DNA of 61,884 nt from MGBC163016 sp910588905. GTDB lineage: Bacteria; Actinomycetota; Coriobacteriia; Coriobacteriales; Eggerthellaceae. Of this stretch, positions 34,950-43,465 are shown one piece after another. Within the stretch, counting starts at the first letter, position 1, and every line of letters begins with the position of its first letter. The stretch lies in contig CAPGDO010000011.1 in assembly GCA_948616985.1 (NCBI GenBank), positions 1 through 61,884 of the forward strand, written 5' to 3'. Made by a program: the position numbers and the translations under genes. The notes below the pieces were generated by a model. It was not told the DNA's origin. It did not search any database and was given only the letters and a program-made list of their open reading frames with translations.

Positions 34950-35786
34950 ATGCCGCACACCATCGATCCGGTATTCACGCCTGAAACGCTACGCACCCCC
35001 GATATCCTGCAGCAGGTCTTCGATGACCATCTCGGGGCGCTGCCGCAGCTCCAACTGACAGGCAAGGTCGACAGCAACCCGAAGACCGCTGCCATCATCT
35101 TAGCGGGCGGCACCGGTGAGCGCTTTGGCCGTGAAGGCGGCAAACAACTGGTGGAGATAGCGGGCAAGCCCATCCTCACCTGGTCTGCTGAAGCCTTTGA
35201 TGCCGTAGGGGATATCGGGCTGATCGTGCTGGTGTGCCCTGAGGACCGCCAGGAGGAATACCTTAAGCGGGCGGTGGACCCCTTCCCCTTCGCTACACCG
35301 GTGGTGGTGGCCCCGGCAGGCAAGCTCCGCCAGGAATCCGCCTTTCTGGGACTGGAGGCCGTCCCAGATGACTATGAATTCGTCGTCCTGCATGACGGCG
35401 CACGCCCCCTCATCACGCCGGAGCTCATCCTGCACACCATAAACACCGTGAAGGGGAACCTAGATGCCGACGGCGCCGTGGTAGCCCATCCCGCCATCGA
35501 CACCTTGAAGATCGTGGAGGACGGCGTGATAGCGGGCACTCCTGACCGCCGTGTGTTCTGGAACGCCCAAACCCCGCAAGTCTTCCGAAGCGGCATCTAT
35601 CGCCGCGCTCATATGTCAGCGCTCTCGGACGGCTTCGTAGGCACTGATGATTCATCGCTCATCGAGCGGCTGGGGGGCCGCGTACTCGTGGTGGAAGGCA
35701 AGCGTGACAACATCAAGCTCACAGTGCCCGAAGACCTGACACTGCTGGCTTCGGCCGTGCGCACGCTGCTTTCGGGCGAGGCGTAA
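34950..35786 (+). CDS. ispD: 2-C-methyl-D-erythritol 4-phosphate cytidylyltransferase
   Basis: A 278-residue cytoplasmic enzyme of the non-mevalonate isoprenoid pathway, joining CTP and MEP to CDP-ME. The nucleotide-binding motif AIILAGGTGERFG, then HDGARPLITPELI and ATPAIDTLK-like VAHPAIDTLKIV and the C-terminal DDSSLIERLG / GKRDNIKLTVPEDL motifs are all present. Usual length is near 230; here about 45 extra N-terminal residues precede the core. ATG at 34950 follows GAGGAG by 8 bases, so the extension seems real. It is followed after 10 bases by ispF and then cysS, a common actinobacterial order. Confidence 0.92.
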   Translation: MPHTIDPVFTPETLRTPDILQQVFDDHLGALPQLQLTGKVDSNPKTAAIILAGGTGERFGREGGKQLVEIAGKPILTWSAEAFDAVGDIGLIVLVCPEDRQEEYLKRAVDPFPFATPVVVAPAGKLRQESAFLGLEAVPDDYEFVVLHDGARPLITPELILHTINTVKGNLDADGAVVAHPAIDTLKIVEDGVIAGTPDRRVFWNAQTPQVFRSGIYRRAHMSALSDGFVGTDDSSLIERLGGRVLVVEGKRDNIKLTVPEDLTLLASAVRTLLSGEA

Positions 35787-35796
35787 GGAGGATTCC

Positions 35797-36288
35797 GTGG
35801 CAGAACGCATCGGTTTTGGCATGGATGTGCACGCCTTCGCAGAGGACAGACGGCTCATCTTAGGTGGAGTGGACATCCCCCATGAGCGTGGGCTGCTCGG
35901 GCATTCAGATGCAGATGTGCTGGCCCATGCCATCGCTGACGCCATCTTGAGCGCTGCGCGGGTCGGAGACATCGGCAAGCTGTTCCCTGACACCGACCCC
36001 GCCTTCAAGGATGCTGATTCCTTGAAGCTGCTGGCTGAGGCTGCACGGGCCGTGCGTGAAGGCGGCTGGCGCATCATAGACGTAGATGCCACCATCGCCT
36101 GCCAGGCACCGAAGCTCTCCCCCTATCGCGATCAGATGCGTACGAACCTGGCGCAGGCATTGGGCCTTGACGTGGACCAGATGGGCATCAAAGCCACCAC
36201 GACCGAACATCTCGGCTTCGAAGGCCGTGAAGAGGGCATCAGCGCCTACGCTGTTTGCCTGCTCGAGAGAAGTGAGGAGCATCGATGA
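35797..36288 (+). CDS. ispF: 2-C-methyl-D-erythritol 2,4-cyclodiphosphate synthase
   Basis: A 163-residue enzyme converting CDP-ME 2-phosphate to the cyclic diphosphate with loss of CMP. GFGMDVHAF (metal-binding Asp and His), GLLGHSDADVLAHA (metal His), DIGKLFPDTDP and the C-terminal KATTTEHLGFEGREEGI are diagnostic; length is typical. Start is GTG at 35797 with TAAGGAGGA upstream. Its stop overlaps the cysS start by four bases (ATGA), so translation is coupled. Together with ispD it supplies two steps of isoprenoid precursor synthesis. Confidence 0.94.
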   Translation: MAERIGFGMDVHAFAEDRRLILGGVDIPHERGLLGHSDADVLAHAIADAILSAARVGDIGKLFPDTDPAFKDADSLKLLAEAARAVREGGWRIIDVDATIACQAPKLSPYRDQMRTNLAQALGLDVDQMGIKATTTEHLGFEGREEGISAYAVCLLERSEEHR

Positions 36289-37784
36289 TCCGCTTGTACG
36301 ATACGAAACAGCATAAGAAGGTCCCCTTCATCCCTCTGCATGAAGGGGAAGTGCGCATGTACGTGTGCGGCCCAACAGTGTACAACCGCATCCATATCGG
36401 CAATGCGCGCACCTTCATATCCTTCGACATGATCCGGCGCTACTTGGAATGGCGCGGCTTCAAGGTGACCTTCGTGCAGAACGTGACCGATGTGGATGAC
36501 AAGATCATCAACCGGGCTGCCGAGGAAGGGCGCAGCGCCGCCGAAGTAGCCACCGAATACACCAAGGCGTTCATCGCCGACATGCATGCTGCGGGCGTAG
36601 CTGATCCCACCATCCGCCCCAAGGCCACCGAAGAGATCCCCGCCATGATCGATCTGGTCCAGGCTTTAGTAGACAAGGAACATGCCTACGTGGTGGATGG
36701 CGACGTCTACTTCTCCGTGCGGTCCGACCCCCATTACGGCACGCTCTCTGGACGCAACATAGACGAGATGGAGAGCGGCCATCGGGAGCTGCGCGCCGAT
36801 GGGCAGGGCCTTGAGGACCGCAAGCGCGACCCACTGGATTTCGCGCTGTGGAAAGCAGCGAAGCCGGGAGAGCCTGCTTGGGATTCGCCCTGGGGCAAAG
36901 GGCGTCCGGGATGGCACATCGAGTGCTCAGCCATGTCCCATAAGTATCTGGGGCTTCCCTTCGATATCCACGGTGGCGGCCAGGACCTGGTGTTCCCGCA
37001 TCATGAGAACGAGCGCGCCCAGTCTGAATGTGGCTGCGGGACCGCCTTCGCGAATCACTGGATGCATTCTGGCATGTTGCAGGTGAACGCCGAGAAGATG
37101 AGCAAGTCTTTGGGGAACTTCCTCTTGCTCCATGAGGTGCTGGAGGACGCACGTCCCGAAGCACTGCGCATGCTCATGCTGCAAACCCATTACCGCTCTC
37201 CCTTGGATTTCTCAACAGAGCGCATGGACGAGGCCGATGCGGCGCTCTCGCGCATAGAGAACGCGCTCTCTGCGGCCGACTGGGCTTGCGCGAATGCCAT
37301 GGACGGTGCACCGGACGCCTTGGATGGTGCGGCTCTGCGCCAGAAAGCGGAGGTCTGCCAGACAGCCTTCACCGAAGCCATGGATGACGACTTCAATGCC
37401 CCTGCTGCCCTGGGTACTCTCTTCACGCTGGTCACGGAGATGAACTCCGCGTTGGCTGACAAGACGCTCTCTCTGGCTGATGCTGAGGCGGTGGTGTGCG
37501 CAACGGATGCCATCCGTGCGTTGATGGGAGTCTTGGGGATACCGCTGACGGAGAGCCAGGGGGAGACGGAATATCCCCTTGAAGTGATAGCCCTTGCCGC
37601 CGATGTGGCAGGTTACGGTGGCGCTGATGCCATGGAGGCCGTGGAGGCACTGATCGAAGCACGGGCACTGGCGCGATCCCAGAAGGATTGGGCGAAGGCC
37701 GATGCCGTACGCGACGGGCTCATCAGGCTGGGATTCGTGATCGAGGATACGCCCCAGGGCGCCAAGGTGACGTTCGAAGGTTGA
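36285..37784 (+). CDS. cysS: Cysteinyl-tRNA synthetase
   Basis: A 499-residue class I aminoacyl-tRNA synthetase. It shows YVCGPTVYNRIHIGNARTF (zinc Cys and HIGH-like HIGN), FHIECSAMS-like WHIECSAMSHKYLG, HGGGQDLVFPHHENERAQS and the KMSKS loop (EKMSKSLGN). The C-terminal helical anticodon region ends with a short ALARSQKDWAKADAVRDGL segment common in the family. It overlaps ispF by four bases. The rlmB gene that often follows cysS is absent; three REP-like palindromes and a convergent clpC come next. Confidence 0.95.
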   Translation: MIRLYDTKQHKKVPFIPLHEGEVRMYVCGPTVYNRIHIGNARTFISFDMIRRYLEWRGFKVTFVQNVTDVDDKIINRAAEEGRSAAEVATEYTKAFIADMHAAGVADPTIRPKATEEIPAMIDLVQALVDKEHAYVVDGDVYFSVRSDPHYGTLSGRNIDEMESGHRELRADGQGLEDRKRDPLDFALWKAAKPGEPAWDSPWGKGRPGWHIECSAMSHKYLGLPFDIHGGGQDLVFPHHENERAQSECGCGTAFANHWMHSGMLQVNAEKMSKSLGNFLLLHEVLEDARPEALRMLMLQTHYRSPLDFSTERMDEADAALSRIENALSAADWACANAMDGAPDALDGAALRQKAEVCQTAFTEAMDDDFNAPAALGTLFTLVTEMNSALADKTLSLADAEAVVCATDAIRALMGVLGIPLTESQGETEYPLEVIALAADVAGYGGADAMEAVEALIEARALARSQKDWAKADAVRDGLIRLGFVIEDTPQGAKVTFEG

Positions 37785-37795
37785 TGGGGTGCAAC

Positions 37796-37948
37796 GTAGG
37801 GGTCGAACGTGTTCGGCCCCTACGGGGAAAGCTGTTCCGGGTGCAACCTTGGGCCGACCGTGGTCGGCCCCTACAGGCATCCTGACCTGCAGGTTCGTTC
37901 CGAACGGTACGCATGAAGACCTTCGTAAGGGTCGATCGAGATCGACCC
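37796..37948. repeat. Cluster of three REP-like palindromes between cysS and clpC
   Basis: GGGTCGAAC-gt-GTTCGGCCC (37800-37819, with GTAG and CTAC on its two sides), GGGCCGACC-gt-GGTCGGCCC (37851-37870, identical to the copy at 6344) and GGGTCGATC-ga-GATCGACCC (37929-37948) lie between two convergent genes. The spacing is about 32 and 58 bases. No ordinary terminator with a T-run is seen in the gap, so the palindromes may double as transcription or mRNA-end structures. Confidence 0.75.
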
Positions 37949-38001
37949 CGAGGCAACAGCTTGCAAGGTCTATCGGAGGGTCTAGCCGCGGCTCCTAGGG
38001 C

Positions 38002-40584
38002 CTAGGCGCCGCCCTCCAGCGTACCGGCTGGTGCCTTTGGCGATGACACGCCGGTATTGCCCAGATCGAAGTTCGTGAGCAGAAGCTCTGCCTCGCGAGC
38101 GATGGAATCACGCTTGCGCGGTGCCGGGATGGAACCCCGGCCCTTCCGGAATGCGAGCTTCGCCTTATCCCCTTCGCCCTTGACGTCCACATCGATGACC
38201 GAGCCACTGGTCCAGCGGCCCTCCAAGATCTCCTCAGAGATGGGATCCTCCAACAGGCGCTGGATGGCACGACGCAGCGGACGGGCACCGTAGGTGGTGT
38301 CTGTCCCTTCCTTCGCGATGAAGGAGACCGCCGCCGGGGTCAGGTTGATGGTCATGTTCTGAGAGATCATACGATCGCGCAGATCAGCCACCATGAGCTC
38401 GACGATCTGGGAGATCTGCTCCTCGGTCAGGCTCTTGAACACGATGATCTCATCCAGGCGATTCAAGAACTCAGGACGGAAGAGCTTCTTCATCTCAGAC
38501 ATCACGCGGCTCTTGATCTCGTCATCTGAGAGCCCTGCCTGGCCGTCAGGAGAGAACCCGAGGGAGGTGGACTGAGCGATATCGCGCGCGCCCACATTGG
38601 ATGTCATGATGATGACGGTGTTGCGGAAGTCCACCGTACGCCCTTGAGCGTCGGTCAAGCGGCCCTCTTCCAGGATCTGGAGGAGGATGTTGAACACATC
38701 TGGGTGGGCCTTCTCTATCTCGTCGAACAGCACCACGGAATAGGGACGCTGACGCACGGCCTTGGTGAGCTGACCGCCTTCATCGAACCCGACATAGCCC
38801 GGAGGCGAACCCACCAACCGGGATACCGTGTGCTTCTCCATGTATTCGGACATATCGAAGGAGAGCAACGCCTCTTCCGAGTTGAAGAGGAACTCCGCCA
38901 GTGCCTTAGAGAGCTCTGTCTTGCCCACACCCGACGGCCCCAAGAAGATGAACGAGCCAGCAGGGCGCTTCGGGTCTTTGAGGCCAGCACGCGAACGGCG
39001 GATGGCCTTCGAGAGCGCTGTGACCGCTTCTTCCTGGCCGATGACGCGCTCATGGAGCACGCCTTCCATGCGCAGGAGCTTCTCCGTCTCCGCTTCGGTC
39101 AGATTGGACACGGGAACACCCGTGCTCATGGACACGACGTCAGCGATGTCCTCCAAGGTGACGTTCTGCACGGAACGAGAGGTATCCTCTTCCCACTGCT
39201 TCTCAGCCTCTTCGCGCTTGGTTTTGACCTCAGCCTCTTCATCGCGCAGCGTTGCCGCCCGTTCGAAATCCTGATCGCCGATGGCCTTGTCCTTCTCTTG
39301 GCGGATGCGACGCAGCTGGTCATCCAATTCGCGCAGCTCAGGCGGCAGTGTCATATTGCGGATGCGCATGCGGGCACCGGCCTCGTCCAGCACGTCGATG
39401 GCCTTGTCCGGCAGATAGCGGTCTTGGATGTAGCGATTGGAAAGCTCCACCGCTGCATGGAGCGCCTCTTCCGTGAAATGCACCTGATGATGGGCCTCGT
39501 ACTTGTCCCGCAAGCCCTCCATGATGCGCACGGCCTGCTCCTCGTTGGGCTCATTGACGGTGAGGGGTTGGAAGCGCCGCTCCAGGGCAGAATCCTTCTC
39601 CAGATGCTTGCGATACTCCTCAAGGGTGGTAGCGCCGATGATCTGGATCTCACCGCGAGAGAGCGGGGGCTTCAGGATGGCCGCCGCGTCAATGGAACCT
39701 TCGGCAGAACCGGCGCCGATGATGGTATGGATCTCATCAATGAACAGCAGGACATCCCCTGAGTCCATGACCTCTTTGATGACCTTCTTCATGCGCTCTT
39801 CGAATTCGCCCCGATACTTGGAGCCGGCCACTAGAGCAGACACATCCAGCGTGACCAGACGCTTGTTGCGCAGAAGGTCCGGCACCTTGTTCGCCACGAT
39901 GAGCTGGGCCAGGCCCTCGGCGATAGCTGTCTTGCCCACGCCCGGCTCGCCCAGGATGAGCGGATTGTTCTTCTGGCGACGAGAGAGGATCTGCATGACC
40001 CGTTCGATCTCTGCGGCACGACCGATGACCGGGTCGAGCTCTCCATCCTTCGCCTTCTGGGTCAGATCGGTGCCGAACTCCTTCAGCATGCTGTCGCCGC
40101 GTTGACCCGTTGGGTCGAACCCGGAGCGCCCGGCCATGACCGGCGTTTGCCCCACGATATCGTTCATGGTGGAGCGGATGTCGTCCGGCGTGACACCCAT
40201 GCGCTTGAGCACATCTACCGCCGTGCCATCCCCCTCGCGAGCAATGCCCAGCAAGAGGTGTTCTGTGGAGATATAAGACTGCCCCATCTGCATGGCTTCC
40301 CGCAGGGAATTCTCCAGCACGCGCTTCACCCGAGAGGTGAAGGCCAGGTGGCCGGAGACATCAGCGTCTTCATCGATGGTGGCGATCTGGCGGATGTTCT
40401 GGGTCACCCCGTCATGGGTGACGTTCAGCCGCACCAGAGCTTGGGCAGCCAGGCCCTCGTTCTCAGAGATGAGGCCCAGCAGGATATGTTCGGTGCCCAC
40501 GTAGGGCTGATGGAGCGCGCGGGCTTCGTCTTGGGCCAAGACGAGCACCTTCCGCGCTTTGTCCGTGAACTTCTCGAAAGACAT
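38002..40584 (-). CDS. clpC: ClpC-type AAA+ unfoldase
   Basis: An 860-residue Clp ATPase. Two Clp N repeats (residues 5-145, FTDKARKVLVLAQDEA), first AAA+ module with Walker A GEPGVGKTA (Lys218), a UVR-type middle region (about 420-460, DFERAATLRDEEAEVK), and a second module with GPSGVGKTE (Lys555) and the ClpP-loop region define ClpC rather than ClpB or ClpA. With ClpP it degrades damaged or regulatory proteins. ATG at 40584 follows GAGGAAA. A CIRCE element overlaps the promoter, so heat-shock control by HrcA is expected; no mcsA, mcsB or ctsR is adjacent. Confidence 0.94.
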   Translation of the reverse strand: MSFEKFTDKARKVLVLAQDEARALHQPYVGTEHILLGLISENEGLAAQALVRLNVTHDGVTQNIRQIATIDEDADVSGHLAFTSRVKRVLENSLREAMQMGQSYISTEHLLLGIAREGDGTAVDVLKRMGVTPDDIRSTMNDIVGQTPVMAGRSGFDPTGQRGDSMLKEFGTDLTQKAKDGELDPVIGRAAEIERVMQILSRRQKNNPLILGEPGVGKTAIAEGLAQLIVANKVPDLLRNKRLVTLDVSALVAGSKYRGEFEERMKKVIKEVMDSGDVLLFIDEIHTIIGAGSAEGSIDAAAILKPPLSRGEIQIIGATTLEEYRKHLEKDSALERRFQPLTVNEPNEEQAVRIMEGLRDKYEAHHQVHFTEEALHAAVELSNRYIQDRYLPDKAIDVLDEAGARMRIRNMTLPPELRELDDQLRRIRQEKDKAIGDQDFERAATLRDEEAEVKTKREEAEKQWEEDTSRSVQNVTLEDIADVVSMSTGVPVSNLTEAETEKLLRMEGVLHERVIGQEEAVTALSKAIRRSRAGLKDPKRPAGSFIFLGPSGVGKTELSKALAEFLFNSEEALLSFDMSEYMEKHTVSRLVGSPPGYVGFDEGGQLTKAVRQRPYSVVLFDEIEKAHPDVFNILLQILEEGRLTDAQGRTVDFRNTVIIMTSNVGARDIAQSTSLGFSPDGQAGLSDDEIKSRVMSEMKKLFRPEFLNRLDEIIVFKSLTEEQISQIVELMVADLRDRMISQNMTINLTPAAVSFIAKEGTDTTYGARPLRRAIQRLLEDPISEEILEGRWTSGSVIDVDVKGEGDKAKLAFRKGRGSIPAPRKRDSIAREAELLLTNFDLGNTGVSSPKAPAGTLEGGA

Positions 40585-40627
40585 AGGGGTTTCCTCGATT
40601 CTGATGTGCTCGTCGAATTTTGCGCAT

Positions 40628-40657
40628 ATGTTAGCACTCTTGAGGTTTGAGTGCCAA
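40628..40657 (-). promoter_or_regulatory. CIRCE operator overlapping the clpC promoter
   Basis: TTAGCACTC-N9-GAGTGCCAA (40631-40657) matches the CIRCE consensus (second half GAGTGCTAA) at all but one base. On the minus strand TTGGCA (40652-40657) and TAACAT (40628-40633) are 18 bases apart, so the HrcA-binding site covers the promoter. The clpC start is about 45 bases downstream. Confidence 0.88.
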
Positions 40658-40756
40658 AACATCCGTTCGAAGAGAATCACAGGACGCACACAGTTGGAAG
40701 GATCCGGCTTCCCCCTTCAACTCAGGCGGTATCCTTACTCGAAAAAGGAGGTAGAT

Positions 40757-41680
40757 TTGCAGCGCATAGGCATCATAGACTTGGGATCGAACACCGTCCG
40801 ACTGGTAGTGTTCGACGTTGAGAAGGACATAGGGAAGCAACTGAAGCCCCGCGAGTTCCGGGAGATCCTGAATGAGAAAGCGGTGGCCAGCCTCTCCTCC
40901 TATGTGGTGGAGGGAGCCTTCACGGATGCAGGCATCGAGCGGGCCATAGATGTCCTCAAAGATCACCTCAAGAGCGCCAAGAACATAGATTGCAAGGAGG
41001 TGCGCGTCTTCGCCACCGCCGTGCTGCGCAACTGTTCCAACAGCGCTCAAGCCCTCCATGCCATCGAAGAGGCCACGGGGCTCACCATAGACCTCATCTC
41101 CGGCGAAGAGGAGGCTCATCTGGGTTTCGTGGGAGCTTCCATCAGCCAGAAGATGGAGCAAGGCATTCTCGTGGACATCGGTGGCGGGTCTACGGAATTC
41201 ACCCATATCGAAAAGGGCCGCGACCTCATGAACGTGAGCGTGCCCCAAGGCTGCGTATCCTCCTATGCTGACTACGTCTCCCTGGTGCTGCCCACTCCCC
41301 AAGAATGCCAGCGCATCCGGGAGGCCTTCTTGGACCAAATAGCCCCCTACAAGTGCATCCAGACTACCAAGGAAGCCGCTATGTATGGCATCGGAGGCAG
41401 CGTGCGGGCCGTGGCGAAGATGCTGGGGCGCATGAAGCAGTCCGACAAGGCGCTGAAGCAGATCACGCCCGCACACGTTGATGGAATGCTGAACCTCTTG
41501 GTCAAGGACCCATCCACCTTCGCTCATCTCGCCGTGAAGGCTGCGCCTGATCGGGTGCACTCCCTGGTACCCGGCTGCATCCTGCTGCGTGAGATGATGC
41601 GCGCCGGAGCCGCCGAGGTGCTCACCCTCTGCAAATACAGCGTCCGCGAAGGCTATCTACTGGAACATGTGCTCTCCTAA
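40757..41680 (+). CDS. Exopolyphosphatase/GppA-type phosphatase
   Basis: A 307-residue member of the Ppx/GppA family, which hydrolyses polyphosphate or pppGpp. The ASKHA-fold motifs are present: IGIIDLGSNTVRLVVFD, EVRVFATAVLRNCSN, LISGEEEAHLGF and ILVDIGGGSTEFTHI. Length matches the short, single-domain branch without the C-terminal HD part. The start is TTG at 40757, supported by a near-perfect AAAGGAGGT five bases upstream; the open frame continues further up without support. It is divergent from clpC with the CIRCE region between them, and convergent with glsA with only 12 bases separating the stops. Confidence 0.88.
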   Translation: MQRIGIIDLGSNTVRLVVFDVEKDIGKQLKPREFREILNEKAVASLSSYVVEGAFTDAGIERAIDVLKDHLKSAKNIDCKEVRVFATAVLRNCSNSAQALHAIEEATGLTIDLISGEEEAHLGFVGASISQKMEQGILVDIGGGSTEFTHIEKGRDLMNVSVPQGCVSSYADYVSLVLPTPQECQRIREAFLDQIAPYKCIQTTKEAAMYGIGGSVRAVAKMLGRMKQSDKALKQITPAHVDGMLNLLVKDPSTFAHLAVKAAPDRVHSLVPGCILLREMMRAGAAEVLTLCKYSVREGYLLEHVLS

Positions 41681-41692
41681 AGAGCACGGCCC

Positions 41693-42679
41693 TTACGGTT
41701 CGCAGGAACCGCAGACGCAGAGGCGACTGGCCGCGAAGATGTTCAGCTCCAGTTCGCCCATGATCTCACGGAGCGCCAATTGCGCCTTCACGGAATTGCC
41801 TGCCTCATCCAAAGGCGGCGAGAAGGCAGCGATGCCGAACATGCCCGGCATGACCCCTAGCACACCGCCACCCACTCCTGATTTCGCTGGGAGCCCTGAC
41901 TTATAGAGCCAGTCTCCCGTGCGCTCATAGAAGCCCACAGTGGTGATCATGGAAGTGACCTTCGGCGCTAGATCGGCGCTGAACACCTGCTTGCCTGTCA
42001 CCGGGTTGAAGCCATCATTGGCTATGGTAGCCGCCATCACCGCCAAGTCCCGAGCTGTGGTACCCAACGAGCACTGCCGCGTGTACAGATCCAAGGAGAG
42101 GTCAGGGTCATCATAGATGCGGCCGTAATCCTTCAGGAGCCAGGCGATGGACCGGTTGTTGAAATCAGAGGATGATTCTGACGCATAGAGCTCTTGGATG
42201 ACCTGAGGCTCCCGGCCGGTGAGCTCGGTGATGTTGCCCACGATGGCCTTCCATTTCTCTTCTTCGTTACCCACCGGCTCTACGAGGGAGCACGCGGCGA
42301 TGGCTCCGGCATTCACCAACGGCGAAGACGGCCGATCCTTTTCCAGCAGAAGCGCCATGATGGAATTGAAGGGCAGGCCCGTGGCATCGGCTCCCACCTT
42401 CTCCAGGATGTCCAAAGCCCCATATTCGCGCATAGCCAAGATAGCTGTCGGCACCTTGGATACCGATTCGATGCCGAAGGTATGCTCCGCATCCCCCACG
42501 GAGATGATGGTCCCGTCCAACAGGCACACGCTGATACCGAACAAGTTCGGGTCAACCTGAGCCAGATAGGGGATGTAGCTGGCATTCTTGCCTCCCGTAG
42601 TGGAACGGAGCTTATCGTAGGCATTCTGCACGGCCGTCTTGACCTCGGTGGCGGTGATGTTCTTATGGGACGCTGGCAT
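41693..42679 (-). CDS. glsA: Glutaminase A
   Basis: A 328-residue serine-dependent glutaminase hydrolysing glutamine to glutamate and ammonia. The SxxK catalytic motif appears in FGIESVSKVPTAI (Ser72, Lys75), with LPFNSIMALLLEK, PLVNAGAIAACSLV, FNNRSIAWLLKDYG and KSGVGGGVLGVMPG typical of the GlsA/beta-lactamase-like family. Length matches. The C-terminal tail carries a CVCG pair that is not part of the catalytic core. In this genome, glutamate made here could feed the GadC-like antiporter (with a decarboxylase not seen in the window). ATG at 42679 has AAGGAGG upstream. Confidence 0.93.
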   Translation of the reverse strand: MPASHKNITATEVKTAVQNAYDKLRSTTGGKNASYIPYLAQVDPNLFGISVCLLDGTIISVGDAEHTFGIESVSKVPTAILAMREYGALDILEKVGADATGLPFNSIMALLLEKDRPSSPLVNAGAIAACSLVEPVGNEEEKWKAIVGNITELTGREPQVIQELYASESSSDFNNRSIAWLLKDYGRIYDDPDLSLDLYTRQCSLGTTARDLAVMAATIANDGFNPVTGKQVFSADLAPKVTSMITTVGFYERTGDWLYKSGLPAKSGVGGGVLGVMPGMFGIAAFSPPLDEAGNSVKAQLALREIMGELELNIFAASRLCVCGSCEP

Positions 42680-42772
42680 AGGTCCTCCTTCCGCAGGAAG
42701 ATGAAGTATGCTTTCATGGTAGTCATCATCAAGGCTTACGCGGATACGGAACGGAACTGGAAGGAAACTGCA

Positions 42773-43465
42773 ATGATCGGGACCATTGCGAACACGGTGG
42801 CCATCGTCGTGGGTAGCGCAGTAGGGTCAGTGGCCAAGCGCGGCCTCGGCGAGAAGTACCAGGATATCCTGTTCTTGGCCATGGGCCTAGCCGCCGTGGG
42901 ACTGGGGCTGAACGCCATTGTAGGTGGCATGGCCGACAGCGTCTATCCGGTGCTGTTCATAGCCAGCTTGGCGTTGGGAGGCGTGCTGGGCACCGCTCTT
43001 GACCTGCACGGTCGCTTCGACCGCTTCGTATCCAAGCGGTCTGGCTCAGAGAACAACCTCTCCCAGGGGCTCTCCACCGCCATCATGCTCTTCTGCTTCG
43101 GTGCGCTCTCCATCATAGGCCCCATCAACAGCGCCCTGTATGGGGATGAGACCTTCCTGCTGACCAACGCCACTCTTGACCTGGTGACCTCGATGGTGCT
43201 GGCCTCATCCTTCGGCATCGGCATCGCCTTGGCAGCCGTGGTGCTGTTCTGCTGGCAGGGGGCTATCTATCTGCTGGCCGCTCAGCTCCAGCCATTCCTC
43301 ACGGCGGATCTGATGGCTGAGATCACCATCGTGGGCGGCTTCCTCATCCTAGCATCCGGCCTAGGCATCCTGAAGGTGAAGGAGATCCCCACCATGAACC
43401 TGCTGCCTGCCTTGCTGGTGCCGCCGCTGTGGTTCCTAGGGCTCCAGCTCTTCGGCCTGCTCTGA
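42773..43465 (+). CDS. DUF554 family membrane protein
   Basis: A 230-residue protein with about seven hydrophobic helices and the family pattern MIGTIANTVAIVVGSAVGS, LFLAMGLAAVGLGLNAI, CFGALSIIGPINSALYGD and FLILASGLGILKVKEIPTMNLLPALLVPP. DUF554 members are conserved transport-like proteins of unknown substrate. AAGGAAA lies upstream of ATG at 42773. Its last 30 bases overlap the last codons of the convergent fprA gene, an unusually long tail-to-tail overlap. It is divergent from glsA. Confidence 0.88.
   Translation: MIGTIANTVAIVVGSAVGSVAKRGLGEKYQDILFLAMGLAAVGLGLNAIVGGMADSVYPVLFIASLALGGVLGTALDLHGRFDRFVSKRSGSENNLSQGLSTAIMLFCFGALSIIGPINSALYGDETFLLTNATLDLVTSMVLASSFGIGIALAAVVLFCWQGAIYLLAAQLQPFLTADLMAEITIVGGFLILASGLGILKVKEIPTMNLLPALLVPPLWFLGLQLFGLL

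Noticed and set aside
38644..39762. A 372-residue open frame on the plus strand opposite clpC
   Set aside because: Antisense shadow of a conserved AAA+ gene with no domain or start signal.
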